Positions 24,710-37,700 of a stretch of DNA of 64,000 nucleotides are shown piece by piece. Origin of the DNA: Solea solea. Lineage: Eukaryota > Chordata > Actinopteri > Pleuronectiformes > Soleidae. The DNA lies in the NCBI RefSeq assembly GCF_958295425.1, contig NC_081134.1, forward strand, positions 1,847,840 through 1,911,839. Reading direction: 5' to 3'. Each line of letters opens with the position of its first letter. Position 1 is the first letter of the stretch. The notes beneath the pieces are model-generated. The model was not told where the DNA came from. It ran no database searches and worked only from the letters and a program-made list of their open reading frames with translations. Both the position numbers and the translations under genes were made by a program.

Positions 24710-25401
24710 TAACTGCTGAATATTTTCCTGCACTAATGTGTGGTGATTCATCACATCTACATACCTCAGAAATATTGGCATTGCATGTGTGGCTGCTCAT
24801 ATTATAAAATAAAACCTTTAAGCGTAAAATGGTAAAGACAGAATTAAAAGATAAAATAGTAAAAATACATCTGTAGTTAAATGAAGGCATTTTAAAGCAA
24901 AGTAGTCTAATGTTCAGTGGCATATTTTCATGCATTAGCCATATTTAGTGTTAGTGGCTAGAAGTAAGGAAGTTGTGAGTAGCAGCATCACCATCCACTG
25001 TAGCATTCCCTGCTTTAGAGTCCAATTTATAATATTCCCTTTAAAACCTTGTACAAATCCATATAGGGTTTGAGTTTTCTGGTTAAGATCAACCGAACAC
25101 TTGGAGCAGTGTCAAACGTGCCAAGTCTACAGTAACAGATCAGTGCAATTCGTTTTAAAAGAATTCCACATCTTTAAGTTCAAAGCACTAACTTGTCAAA
25201 ATAACACTCATCACAGAATCACAGAAAAAATACAAATCAACCATAAAGTTAACAAAAGTTTTACTTGATATAAAGAAGGCGACAAATACAAGTTTTCAAT
25301 GTCAAACATTACAGGCTGAAAGTAGCAGTGTCTGTATTTTAGTGTGGTGATGCATCACATGTACAGTGTTTTGTTGTGTGGTTGTGGGTCAGTGGGGACG
25401 G

Positions 25402-25446
25402 GGGGGGGGTTAAAGTCCATTTAAAAAAAAAAAAAAAAAAAAAAAA
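25402..25446. repeat. Poly-G/poly-A low-complexity run
   Basis: A short G run followed by about 25 A (poly-T in the putative minus-strand transcript). Confidence 0.9.
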
Positions 25447-28400
25447 GAAATCTTGGTGACCATGTCCTGTTGGGCAGAGTGACGTAGCAGCCATTGAGGC
25501 ATGTGTACAGTTTGGCAAGGTCCACCATCTAACAAAAAAAATAAACAAGAGTCAGCGCACTTTAGTCTTAAGTAAATATGGATTAAACGTATTGATTACC
25601 ATCTGAAACAACGTACCTGAAGACATCCCGTGGAAAAGAGGCAGAAAAGGTTGGTTCATCTTGGGCGAAGTCCTCGTCGTAGAAGGGTCAGTTCATTTTG
25701 GGCTAGGTCATCACCGCAGCCATCGAGGACGGGACTTCTTCAGGTCGTGGTGTCCAACATGGAGGAATGTGCTGTAGCGTTCATCTCTTCAAAACAAGGA
25801 AGAATTTGATAAGTCACAAGAAAAAAAAAAGAAGTAAACAAACGACAAATCTTCAGGTAGCTCACCTGGTCAAGTGTGACAGGTCCTCACATCCAGGCAG
25901 AGCTCACCGATGGATTCCCTCCCTAACCTATACCTGCCTTTCCTGTCCTACACTGACAGTTACAAACAATCTTTGCCCCAATGTCTTGGTTGGCTGCATG
26001 AAAAACTGTAAATCTCCCAGTTGCCCAGACAAACGTTCCTTCTGATTCCATAGCCTCGCCTCAAAAAGGTCTTCTGCTGAAACTCTCATTTTGCTAAGCA
26101 TGAAATCAATTCCACTTTCCCGTCCTCAGATCTCATTTTCTCTCCCTGCAGCCTTTCAACAACCATTGCTGTTGTAACATCTGCAAGAGGCAGCAGTTTC
26201 ACAATTCAGAGCTTCTCGTGTGTTTAACAAGACGTGGCACCAGAGTATTGACAAAGCAGACGCCTGAAAATGCTTGACTCCAATTTAAACAAATGCTTCA
26301 CCATCTACATGTGATGTGATTTACACTACAAACCTGTCCATTCCAATCCTTTGTTTCAGAGGAAGATTAATGCATATCATGACAGGCTGATTTAGAAAAT
26401 CAGATGGATCCTTGTCTGATTTTGGAAACTGCACAGTCATGGTATGCCACTCAGTCAGGATCCGTGGCCAGATTTCCTCACACAAAGAGAAGAAGGGGAA
26501 GGACGAAATGCCTTACCATGTTACGAGTCGACTCAATTTACCTCGTTCTCTGTTGTGTGAAGAAGATCCAGCTCATAAAATCTTGACTGATTTAAAAATT
26601 GAGCAATTAAATAACTCAAACATCGATGCTGTTGGGTCATGCAGAGAGCTTGCGATCTTTTGCATGGTTTCCCAAACATTTCGAGGTCAGATTACTGACC
26701 CCAACAATGTCAAATTCAATGATTGTCTGTCCTAAACTGATGAAGCATTTGGGTAAATTAGATCAAGCATTTAAAAGGTGTTTACATTGTTAGTAGTCTA
26801 ATGACACTTCTTACCCAACACATGAAGACGCAGTGAATCAGGATACGGCTACCTTTAGCAGATGCAACAGCAGCAGTGGGTGGTGGAAGTCTGCAGGGAG
26901 AAAACAATTGATATGGAGACAAGTTGGAGGAATCATTTAATGCATAGTTCAGCAAGAGTTAAAGCGGAGAGAAACTTTAGGGCAAGTCTACAAAAATCAG
27001 AGAAGGAACTTCGCCAACACATCTAAGAGATAGAAGTTTCTCATGCAACCAACCAAGACATTGGGATTAAGCATCTTCCTAGAGACTCTAGTGTATAGTG
27101 AGGTGTTAACCCTATGCTCTATCAAAAATCCCACTTTGGATAAGCCATAAAATCCTATCATTTCAACCAGCTGCCAGCTTCACAAATAAGAGGCAAAAAA
27201 CCACTTGTGTTTACATGTTTACATGATCATCGTTAACCACAAAGCTCCAGACACCAAGTCAATCCAAGAAACAAATCAAACAACCAAAAATACATTAAAA
27301 AGCTGCAGCTGCACAACAGTCTTTAACATAAAGCCAAATTCTGTCTGAATTCAGCCCACAGAATAAAGGTTTTATTTCAAGTCATCGTATCGAAAGATAA
27401 AAAGTTGGAAAATTTGGCGCAACTTTGACTTAAATAATCCAAGTTGTCCCTCTGCCAGGTTTGTGTCCTCCTAAAGAAAAGAAACGCGTTCTAATCCTGA
27501 AACCTACAATCTAATTTATGAAAGAAACTATGCAGGATAGCCCGGCATCCCTAAGACGAGTAACGCATAGTTTTGCAGGGGAAGATAAAAATCCCCTGCT
27601 GGGAGGCCTCCCACCATGACGCGCAAAAAGACTATGAACACAAAAAGGTTCAACTCCTTTAGAGGGAAATAAACTTGGCAGAGTGAGACAAGTCAGCATT
27701 AATATTGAATTTGATTTCAGTTAGCGACTACAAAGGCTGATGGCAGTGCGTTAAGTTTAAGACTTAAATGGATAACAAAAGTGTGCAAACAAATGCCAGA
27801 TTTAAAGTATATCATAACATTATCCATGGGCTGAATAACACCTACAATCTGATGTGACTGCACCTACATATAAATCAAATGTTTAGCTTCATAATCAAAT
27901 CAGGAACCAGTTGTCTTATCAAAGCAATTACCAGTTGAGAATAAAGGAAGACTCTTGACTGGTCTAGCTCATCATAATCAATTACTACATGTTTACAGCA
28001 CTTTGAAAGAACTTTAAACAAGCTACAGTAAACTTTGATGCATTTACAACACGATTCATCAGCTTCCACGTTTGTCAACAACCCAAGTTGCAACTATGAT
28101 ATCTGAGATTCAAGACCAAAATTACATTTTTAAATTAAAGCCATTTCAATATAAGATACCAGAATTTCCTGCAGAAATCAGACGCCTCAAACTAATCAAC
28201 TTTAAATCATCCATTTAAGTTGAGACTAAGAAAGTGACTAAATCTGACACAGGACAGACAGACGGATACGAGACACACAAGACAGACAGATACCAAACAC
28301 ACAGGACAGACAGACGGATACCAGACACACAAGACAGAGAGACCAGACAGAAAGACACACAGAACAGCGAGAGAGACAGTGACACATGCCATGACATGTC

Positions 28401-28722
28401 TTGGCATGCGTCAGTGTGTAAACAAAGGCCTTTGCACTCAGTAACGCAAAACTAAAAATTAGATTATTGTAATGCCATTGTGTCAGGCATTGTAAATGTG
28501 TAGATGCAAATTAACTTTATAAATGAAGTGGACACGATTTACCTACAAAGATCATGTGGCAAAGGCCTTCAATACTTACCTGAAAGGTAAACATTTTACC
28601 TGTTTTTGAAAGAATTTGAATGTTGTCTTATTAGTGTGTATCTTCCCAGTCTTGCAGCATAAATTTTGTTCACCTTTCTGGTGCAGCAAACTCAATTGGA
28701 GTGTTACTCTTGGTGTCTCACA

Positions 28723-28914
<192 letters not shown>

Positions 28915-31467
28915 GGCCAAGAAAGAAAAACTACTTAACATTTGAAATTTTATTGTAACTAAAACGCAATCTAATTAAGATGGACATGCAGGGATGTCGG
29001 TGCTCCTCTTGACTGATGCTAGAAGAAAAGTACAGGTTAGTTCACTTACTGTGCATGGACGCGGAAGGCACCCATGTTTGTCTATATAAAATGACTATAC
29101 GCGCAAGGCCACACGTACAAGAACACAAGTAGATCACGAAGGCGCGGGCACAGTTAGCGATCATAGCCTACTTGCATTAAAGGACGTAATGGCCATACTA
29201 AGGCTATGGCAGGGCTGCCATTCAAAGCCAGGTACTATGTTTGTAGATCACCAGGATCTACTTTAACGTTCTAGGGCTAATGGTAGATTAATGGCCACGT
29301 TGGAAAAGTGAGAGAGGAAAAAAAAAAAAGGCACAGCGGCCAAGAAGTCTAAACCTTGTGACAGAGCGTACAAAGGCACAACATTAACTTTATTCCTACC
29401 ATCTAGTTTTAACCGTACACCAACATCTATTTAAACCTCATTTAAGATCTGGTCCTCCAACATCACTATAGTTTAGTGCTAATGAAAACTTTTTTTCCCT
29501 TTTAGAAGTGAGGAAAGGCACGAGGAGGGCCAGGACAGATCGACACGGCGGCCGGAACAGCGATGGCCCGCGGCCTGCGTGTTACTTACTGTCTTAAGAA
29601 ACAGTTGGAAAGAAAAAGTGGTTAAGGGCAAGAAAACACCTCCATAGAGAGGCGTGTTCTTACCTTTGCATGTAAATTGTCAGTGTGATCCAGTAGTTAG
29701 CTGTGAGCAGCCAGACTAGCAAGTCAGTTGCCAACACCTAAGTACCTTCACTTTCAAAAAACACAACACACAAGTTTTCTTTTGTTTATTCCCCTACTCT
29801 GCAAACCCTAGCACACATGGAGGGCAAGAAGGTAGCCCCCCCCCCAGAGAAGACACAAAAAAAATGGACTCACCCTTTGTAGACGGACCTAAAAAGGAAA
29901 TGTTAGTGCATTATAACTTATCAAGCATCTAAGCCCTTCAAGACACCAGATCTACTTTAATGTGAACTGCTGAACATAATCATATTCTCACACCATCTTA
30001 ACTATTCAATCCAGGCATCTCAGTCACACACAACACCTTCATTCAGAGAGAGAATCTCAAACACTCCATCAGTCACCTCACTCTTTCAAATCACTCGCTC
30101 AGCAGTTCTACAAACATATAACCAACAAGGACCAGATCAGACCACCCAATAAAGTGGACCGGAACATACAAAACCAACCTGTGGCGTATGCTCCATGTAC
30201 AACCCTCAGCTATCTGACAGATGTAAAGCAGGAGAATAGAGAGAACGTGGCCATGTTGGACAAGGCAGAGAGATGTAGGCACAGCGGCCAAGAAAGAGTG
30301 GGGACACGGCGGCCACCCAGAATTAAACCATCACACCTACTCTTTGACGATCTTCATGAAGATCAATCTGTGGGAAAACAGACAAACAAAACAATGTTTG
30401 AGTCCAGTCTCCAGCCTTGACCATGTTCAAGTTCATACTGTTACAGGTGTAAAATAACTAGGTAATGTGTTTGTATGAGGTACAGACATGGTTCACACAG
30501 CCTGAGATATAAACACTCACTTTCAGTGAAGACAAATTCTATTCTAACAGTGAAACAAGGAAATTAACATAATCACAAGTGATGTAGAATAAAGTTGATT
30601 AAGATTTAAGGAATGCCTTTTAAGTTCAAGTATAGAAATGTCAGTATCTCATACAGCCACACTCTTTAAAAACACACACAAACTAATATTATACATGTGT
30701 GATTAATGTATATGATATATTGCCATCAGTTAAATACATTATGAAAATTAGCCATAACATTTTCAATGATGCAGTAAATTATCTCTAAAGGTGTCACTCA
30801 CCTTTTTTTGACAGCCTCAGGCTTTTGTATATGGCGTGTCAGACCTGGTCTCTGTGAGCAGGAAGTTCCTTTAAAAAAAAATAATAATAAAAAGTTTGTA
30901 TTTTAATGACTACATTAAAAGTTTAGAATTATAAAAGACATGTATAACCCTTTTAAACATTTAACATAAAAAAACAAACAAGTCTTTCCAGTGAAAAACT
31001 CAATAGTAATGACCATGAGTGGAACAGTGAGTTAAAATAGCACAGCAGCCATTTTAACTTGTTTTTAGTCATGTTTTGTCTATTCTGATAATGGATTGGT
31101 TTAAGTGTTTGAGTTATTCTTATTTTGTTAAAAGTGTACATTTCCTCATTTATTTGCTCTATTTAAGCAATAATTTAAAGCAAATAATTTAAGAATATAA
31201 ATGAATTTAGAAACAGTGAACAACATTTAACAGTTCACTAGTTGGACCAAACATGAAAATAAATCACAGGTTAATGAAAATAGAAATTAGTTGCAGCCCT
31301 ATTTAAACCAATGATTTAACTGCTGTAACCAGACAAAACGGCTGCCAATTCAGATAACTGGCTGACAATGTGTCACAGCTTGAATATTGAGGTGAGGCTA
31401 ATTTTGAACAAATAATTAAGCTAAGAGTAAGCCAACATTGAGCTGACAGTGAGGCAGGGCTTGGCCA

Positions 31468-32363
31468 CATGGATGTATTATAAGAACTGGATATTATGAT
31501 ATTATAAGAACCCCTCTGCCTTAAAGACAATTTTGTCATGGTGGCCACTTCCGTGTACTGCAACAAAAAATACTCACAGGCCCAGAAAGCAATTTTCCCC
31601 GTTGACCACAATAGTAAAAGAGACGCCTATAAAACTGTTCACAGGACACCTCGAGACATGGACATAGGCATGTATAGATCTTTATATTCTATATTTTTAA
31701 TTCATGGAGTTTAACATTTGTAAAAACCTTCCTAAAGGTCATAAAAAAGATAATGCCATAGGATAATGAGATTATTCACTAAAAACTTTTTTTATAATTT
31801 CTATTTGGATAATTCCTATTTGAATATTTTGAGAGGACCAAAAGTCAATGCCACAACTTTAAATCTACTTTTCATAAATTCATTTGAGGGATAAATGTTG
31901 TTTATGGTTTTAAAATGAACTTCTTTATACTTGGGGGGGAATTGGTATTATGTTCGAAGTATTTTGTTCGAATAGTTGATATTACAGAGTTATTATAATC
32001 TTTAAGAATGAATGAGCTTTTTGTTCTACTTGGATATAAAAGTATTGACTACATACTGCTTTAAAAACTTATTACATTTTTCTTTTACAAGGTCCAGATC
32101 ATTTATCTTCACTTTGAGTAAATTAGGAGCTCGGACACGCCGAGCAAGTCAAGAACGCGGGCGGCGCGTTCACATAGCCGAAAGGCATCATGGGGGGGTA
32201 ACACTACTGCGCATGCTCTACACAACCCGGAAATAAACGCGAAAGTCAGAAACTAATAAATTAAAAAAGTAAATAAATAAAAAATGCACTGGGTGAGAAA
32301 CTCTATAGGAATGAACGGAACCAGATGGTCGGTGCTCTATCCAGTTCTTATAATACATCCATG
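31468..32363. mobile_element. Non-autonomous DNA transposon with TIRs and target-site duplication (P-element-like ends)
   Basis: The left end starts CATGGATGTATTATAAGAAC, and its exact reverse complement ends the element at 32363; the inverted match covers about 25 bases. The flanking sequence CTTGGCCA is repeated directly on both sides (31460-31467 and 32364-32371). This reads as an 8-base duplication, or 10 bases (GCTTGGCCAC) if the TIR is taken as starting at ATGG. The inner part is about 0.9 kb without a transposase-length ORF; a 5' segment encodes a short open peptide with YCNKKYSQAQKAIFPVD. An 8-base duplication and a CATG-type TIR are features of P elements; hAT is the alternative. Confidence 0.75.
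32200..32250. promoter_or_regulatory. CpG-rich block with NRF-1-like and ETS-like motifs inside the transposon
   Basis: Contains TGCGCATGC followed by CCCGGAAATA, preceded by CG-rich sequence from 32130. It lies within the right third of the DNA transposon, so it may be transposon promoter sequence rather than a host promoter. Confidence 0.35.
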
Positions 32364-32597
32364 CTTGGCCACCATTGAGCTAAGGCTAACATTTAGCAAA
32401 TAATTAGCCACAATTTAGTTTACAATGAAGCAAAGCTCCAATAAAAGCTGTCATTGAGCAGGTCAGGTCTAAACGAGCATATCATTCAGCAAACAGCGTC
32501 ACCATTAAGATAACTTGACAAAAGTTACTCACCATTCTGGACGGGCCACCAATCTGGACCAGGTCGAACACGCCATCCTGGAGCACTTTGCTGCGTT

Positions 32598-32646
32598 TTT
32601 ATATAAGAGCTGATGCACGCGACTACATTTTCGGCGTCTGACGTCA
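32598..32646 (-). promoter_or_regulatory. TATA box and cAMP-response element of the putative non-coding gene
   Basis: TGACGTCA at 32639-32646 is a perfect palindromic CRE. TATATAAAA (minus strand) lies at 32606-32598, placing a start site near 32576 on the minus strand, just ahead of an ATG and a GTGAGT donor. The TATA is nearly symmetric, so plus-strand firing is possible. Confidence 0.5.
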
Positions 32647-32882
32647 CGCCGCGGTAGTTTTCTTCTTTTTCTCTTCTATTTTTAAAGTTCCCTCGTTCTC
32701 TTTTGAGGTTTTATGGCGGTTTGTGCATTACCGCCACAAGTTCCCTCCTCCCGGAACCGTTTCAGTAGTTAAGCAACAAGAATACACTTTTTTCGCGCCT
32801 TTTTTTTCGTTCCACGGCTCGTGCAGCTTCTCTTCACAGTGACATCACGGAACTGTTGGTTGGAGTAAGATTAAATAAGAAG

Positions 32883-32986
32883 AGGAGGGGAGGAAGCAAT
32901 CAGCGGTCATCAGCTGATTGAAAAACACCTGCGTGAAGACGACTTCACGCAGGTGTGTGGTGGCACCAATCAATCAGTCCCCTCCT
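32883..32986. repeat. Inverted-repeat hairpin element
   Basis: The inner core is a perfect 14-base inverted repeat (ACACCTGCGTGAAG, 32925-32938, with its complement at 32943-32956) around a 4-base loop. Outer matched words are CTGATTG/CAATCAG and AGGAGGGGA/TCCCCTCCT. Confidence 0.85.
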
Positions 32987-32990
32987 ATAT

Positions 32991-33085
32991 GCTTCTTCTT
33001 CTTCTTCTTTTCTGAGGTTTTATGGCAGTTGGCAAACAACGATTTGTAGCATTACCGCCACCATCTGGTATGGAGTGTGGATGTC
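32991..33085. repeat. Copy of a dispersed TTTTATGGCRGTT...GCATTACCGCCAC repeat
   Basis: GAGGTTTTATGGCAGTT followed by GCATTACCGCCACCATCTGG. A close second copy is at 32694-32740 (GAGGTTTTATGGCGGTT...GCATTACCGCCAC), and a more distant relative lies at 42125-42180 between dars2 and cryz. Confidence 0.6.
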
Positions 33086-33116
33086 GAAATGTTCATCTAA
33101 CTGAACTATTACTTAA

Positions 33117-33230
33117 ACATATATATGTATATATATATACATATACATATACATATGTATATATGCATATGTATGTATATATATAGAGAGAGAGAGACAC
33201 ATATGTATACATATATATTTCAGAATGGCT
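33117..33230. repeat. TA/TACA microsatellite with (GA)n
   Basis: TATA/CATA/TGTA-rich simple sequence ending in a GAGAGAGA run. Confidence 0.9.
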
Positions 33231-33308
33231 GAACTGTAGACTTGTGAGCAGTGTTGGGTAGTAACGCGTTACTAGTAACTTCATTACTTTATTCAGTAAC
33301 TAAACATG

Positions 33309-33394
33309 TCCTGAACATGTCTGTAAAACATGACCTCCCCACAGGAAGTGGAACACCCGAAACAGGAAGTAAAGTCTAACATTGTCCGATCTGT
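33309..33394 (+). repeat. Dispersed repeat copy shared with 24190-24275
   Basis: About 85 bases nearly identical, same orientation, containing CTGAACATGTC, CCCACAGGAAGT and CTAACATTGTCCGATCTGT. Immediately to the left (33250-33300) is the common fish phrase GTGTTGGGTAGTAACGCGTT. Confidence 0.75.
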
Positions 33395-33419
33395 ACAAAA
33401 CTTGATATTTAAATTTTTT

Positions 33420-34005
33420 ATTTATTTAACAAAAATACAAACAAGGCCTACAACTTTTTTTAAATGAGCAGGTGCATGGGTAGAATGCAGAAGAGAAACG
33501 TTGCATGAGAAAATAAGGAAATAAAACAAGTAAAATAAGTGATGCGAGTCGAGTTTGAAATAATCCCTTGAATTAAATTTAAAGTAGGATTAGGGATGGC
33601 TTTCATTATGGATGCAAAGGAATTACGATTAACAACTAGATCATATTTAAGGCAAAAATGTTCACGTCATCACACACCCATCATTGTCAACCAAATGAAT
33701 TAAAGACCAAATACCTTTATCTATCCAGTTTTTAATTGTATCTATTGTTCCAAATCGGCGTGTTATGCGGGGTGAAATTATGATTGTACAAAAGTTTCCA
33801 ATATAGAAGGACTTGCTGGTGAAACAGGGATAGTTCAACAGGAAGTTCCTGAATTTTGAAATCACACTTTAATAAAAACCCGATGCCTCCAAGGTTCTTA
33901 AATATTTCTCTGGGGATATGATACCAGAAAGTTCCACAAGTTCTCATTGTAACTTTTTTTGTTTTCATTCTTTTTTTTTTTTTGGTACAAAGATTACATA
34001 TAATT
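33420..34005 (-). mobile_element. L1/Tx1-like LINE fragment (ORF2 C-terminal region)
   Basis: Across two or three frames the minus strand reads FWYHIPREIFKNLGG, then FLLKCDFKIQELPVELSLFH, QQVLLYWKLLYNHN, NWIDKGIWSLIHLVDNDG and EHFCLKYDLVVNRNSF. These phrases are typical of the region after RT in fish L1-clade LINEs. Frameshifts and truncation at both ends make it inactive. It lies between the putative ncRNA promoter and the dars2 3' end. Confidence 0.75.
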
Positions 34006-34703
34006 ACATGATACAATGGTTATTAAAAATGTTCAACTCTACATGTTCAACAATAAATGGGGTTTTATAGGCAATAATGAAGCATTTCTTTTTCTCATCT
34101 TACATGATGTCACTGTTAAGCAGCTGAATGCAAAACAAACAATATCTTTGGAGTCTGATAATACTCCTATAGTAGAGAAATGTTCTCTTATACATTCTGC
34201 TTTTATTCAAATGGTAACTGTTGGCATGAATATGGATAAACTGAAACATGATTATATTAGTGACAATGCCCTCCAGTAAAGCTGAAACTCATTTTGCAAC
34301 CTTTAAAAAAATCCCAGGTCTGGTGTGTTTTTCTAGAGATGTAGTTTTATCAGCATATGACAGCTCAAAACAGTCATTAAAGTTCTGTTTAATGAAGCAA
34401 TGATTAATCACAGCAACTGTCGTTTGAGGTGTTGGATTGACAGGAAATGACATCAGCAGTGACACTGGCTGTAATCTGATTATCTGAGCTCTGTGTTCAT
34501 GTCATGGCAAAACCAGATCCTCCCACACAGTCACGTCCTCCTCCTCCTCCTCCTCATCACCTCTAACAGAAAGCAGAGTTCATAATCCACTCCGCGTCAT
34601 CAGCTCGTCCCTGTCTCCCCGCCATTGTCCTCTTTCCTCTGTTGTCAGGGTTACAGAGATTCTCCATTTTCTCTGAAATCCCTCTATTTTTTAAAAAACA
34701 ATC

Positions 34704-37700
34704 TCACTTCCCCTCATCTTCTCCTCCTTCATCTGTTGGCCATCTCACAGAGATGTGATAGGACTTCAGCTCCTCCTCGGACACCAAGTCAGGAGCGTGG
34801 CTCATGAGGTCATGACCCCGGAATGACTTGGGGAAAGCAATGACGTCCCGGATGCTGGGCGCCCCGACCATGATGGAGAGCAGCCGGTCCAGGCCTAGAA
34901 AAGTATGAATGAGTGAGTAAACAATGAAGGAAAATATTAACATTTCACTTGTTCACTTCATTAAATATACAGTTCTAGTTAGTGTTTTGAATGGTGATCT
35001 CTGCTTAAGTCACAGCTGCCTCTTTAATGGAAGAAACAGATCACTTGTTAGGTCATGAGCTTATTTTTGACACTTCATTAACTATTTAAACACCCTTGTC
35101 ATCTAAGAGTCCATTAAAAGTATGTTAAAAGATACCGTTTTGGCTTAGGCTCTTTAATTCCACAAAAACACAGCAACAAGTTACAAGGATAACGATAATA
35201 CTATATTCTGTTTTCATATCGTGTGATTTATATATATATATTTATTTAGTTTATTGACTTTTTTTCCTGTGTTTTATTGTTTTTTATACTGCTTTTGTTT
35301 CATATCCTGGCTGTTTTTTGCATTTATGCAATGTACAGGACTTTGGTCATCTCTGCTGTTTTTAAATATGCTATAGAAACAAATTTGGATTGGATTGGAT
35401 ATAGGGATAGCCTCACCCAATGCAATGCCTCCATGTGGTGGCGCTCCAGAGTCAAGAGCCTCCAGCAGGTGAGAGAGGAGACTGGAATCCTCCTGCAGCA
35501 GACGCATGTCAAAACTGGTAATGATTTAAAATCCGTTGTCATAGAAGACCAACCCCTGGTTCAGCATACAACGACTCACCTTGAGGATATTCTTCAGGAC
35601 ATAAAGCTGCTCCGAAGCTTTGTGTATACGGATGGATCCTCCTCCAATCTCACACCCATTCAGTACCAGGTCATAGTGCTGGCCAAGCACCTAGGGATGT
35701 GTAAGTGAGGACTGTGTTAATTATTTCCATATTTCACTGACCAAAGTTGACTTAAAACATGATTGGAAAGGTTCTACAGGTTTACCTTGTGTGGATCGGT
35801 GTAGAGGAGCTGTGCATGCTCCGGCAGTGGAGCAGTAAATGGATGATGGGCTGATTCCAGCTGCTCCAGCTCATCCTCTTTAGGCAAGAAGAGAGGGAAG
35901 TCCACAACCCAGAGGAAGTGGAAGGCAGAAAGGTCTCGTGGTGAAGCGCCATAAGACTCCAGGAGCTCTGCACACTGTAAGCGTAGATTACCCAGTAATG
36001 GACGCTGTGAGCCGAGAAAGAGAGTAAGAGAAGAACAGGAGACGGAATAAAGTGAGAGAGAAGGAGAAACATGAAAATCATGCATCATTCTGTCTCATAT
36101 GTCTTTGCTGTGTCTATGTTTACATGGTCACCAATCAGCAGATTATCCACTTCTGAACGAGACATTATTCACATCATGATGTTTTACATGAGTTGCAATT
36201 AAGACATTAAACATTTGACAGTGGTCAGCAGAGAAGGGTTTCCTCATGGCTAACTATGTAGCAAGAGTTGCTCATGTTATTAAAGTGATGGTGACGCGAT
36301 GAACAAAAACAATTGGCTGTGGACAGAACAACCTGAGCTCTGTAGAAATGCAGTATTATTCTGGTTATAATTGGAATATTATTGTTTATGTAAACATATT
36401 TCAGTGATTCTCTTACCACAGTGTGGAGGGAAGCGGCTGCTATCAGCAGCAGGTCTCCAGGTTTGGCTCCAGTCTGGTTCAGCAGCTCCTCAGTGACAGA
36501 GTCAGACAGCAGTTTTCTCAGAGGAGACTTTAATGTTCCATCTTCTCTGACCAGCACCACACTCAGCTCCTTCACACAGAACACATGAAGAAAAGCGTTA
36601 TCATTATCATTATTATCATTATTATTATTATTACTACAACACTTTCCTGGCTCAGAGAGCAAGTGCTTCTTCTCTTTTGAATGCTTGGAGTTTGGTGGTT
36701 AAAAGAAAAGGGAGGATTAGAAAAGGAGGACAAGAAAACATTTCAATAAAACAAAATCAGAGTTATTTTTATTCTTTCATCATTAATTACTGTTTTTATT
36801 TATATGTATGCTTAAACATGTGTTTGCATTTGTAAAATGCCTTAAAATGGTTTGAAAAGTGCTATTTAAAACTACTATTGTAATTATTATGACGTCACAA
36901 GATACAGCTACCTGTTCAAACTGAGTCTTGGCTGTTTGTTTCAGTCCGTCCAAGTCTTTCCCAGTGAAAAGTTTCTGTGTTCAGAGAATAAATACATCAC
37001 ATATGAGCAAACCTGTTGTCGTCGATCACACATAGTTTCCATTAATGTGGAGATTTTAATTAATTAATTAATTCTTCTTACCGCTCCACTGGGGACACAA
37101 ATTGCTTGAACGGAGCCTCGTGGACGACCGAGAGCAGATCTGAGGAACTCAATGTCTGTGGATAAGAAAAGCTCACTGAGGTCGATGAGCTGGACAGACA
37201 AACAGACAGGATTCAGTCAGAGGGACAGATACTGTACATCAAAAACAGCCTCAGTGGAATTCCCCACACTAATCTCATGTTATAATAACCATGAGGGAGA
37301 GACTTTAACCACAGTGAGTGTTTAAAAACTACAGTGTATTAATGAACAAACCAGAACAAGGTTAATTCCACGTTGCTGCAATACAGTATTCAATATTCCT
37401 TAGGTCATTTTATTTAGGTCATTTCATTTAGGAGACATTTCCTCACCTTCATACTGAATCTAGTGTCAGGCTTGTCCACACCATAGTCCCTCATGGCCTC
37501 TTCATATGTCATGGTTTGGAAAGGAACCTCAATCGGACCTGTCTCTGCGGGCCATGAGTACTGTAACATGCCCTCCACGAGGGACATGATACCCGCCTGG
37601 TCCACAAAAGACATCTCAATGTCCACCTGGGAGATATGATGACAAGATTAATCACCCGGATGACTTTGACTAGGACTGTAAACCAGATTAGTGCAGAACT

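Noticed and set aside
24751..24790. Possible C/D snoRNA (GTGATGA with nearby CTGA)
   Set aside because: The CTGA lies on the wrong side and there is no terminal stem; the sequence is better described as the TGTGGTGAT palindrome.
28010..28060. miR-17-like seed and small hairpin on the minus strand (CAAAGTGCTGTAAAC)
   Set aside because: The stem pairs only in short blocks with mismatches and lacks a proper star arm. The seed match alone is expected by chance.
34016..34279. 87-codon plus-strand ORF beside the L1-like fragment
   Set aside because: Intact but without family resemblance, promoter or splice context. It adjoins retroelement debris and is probably chance.
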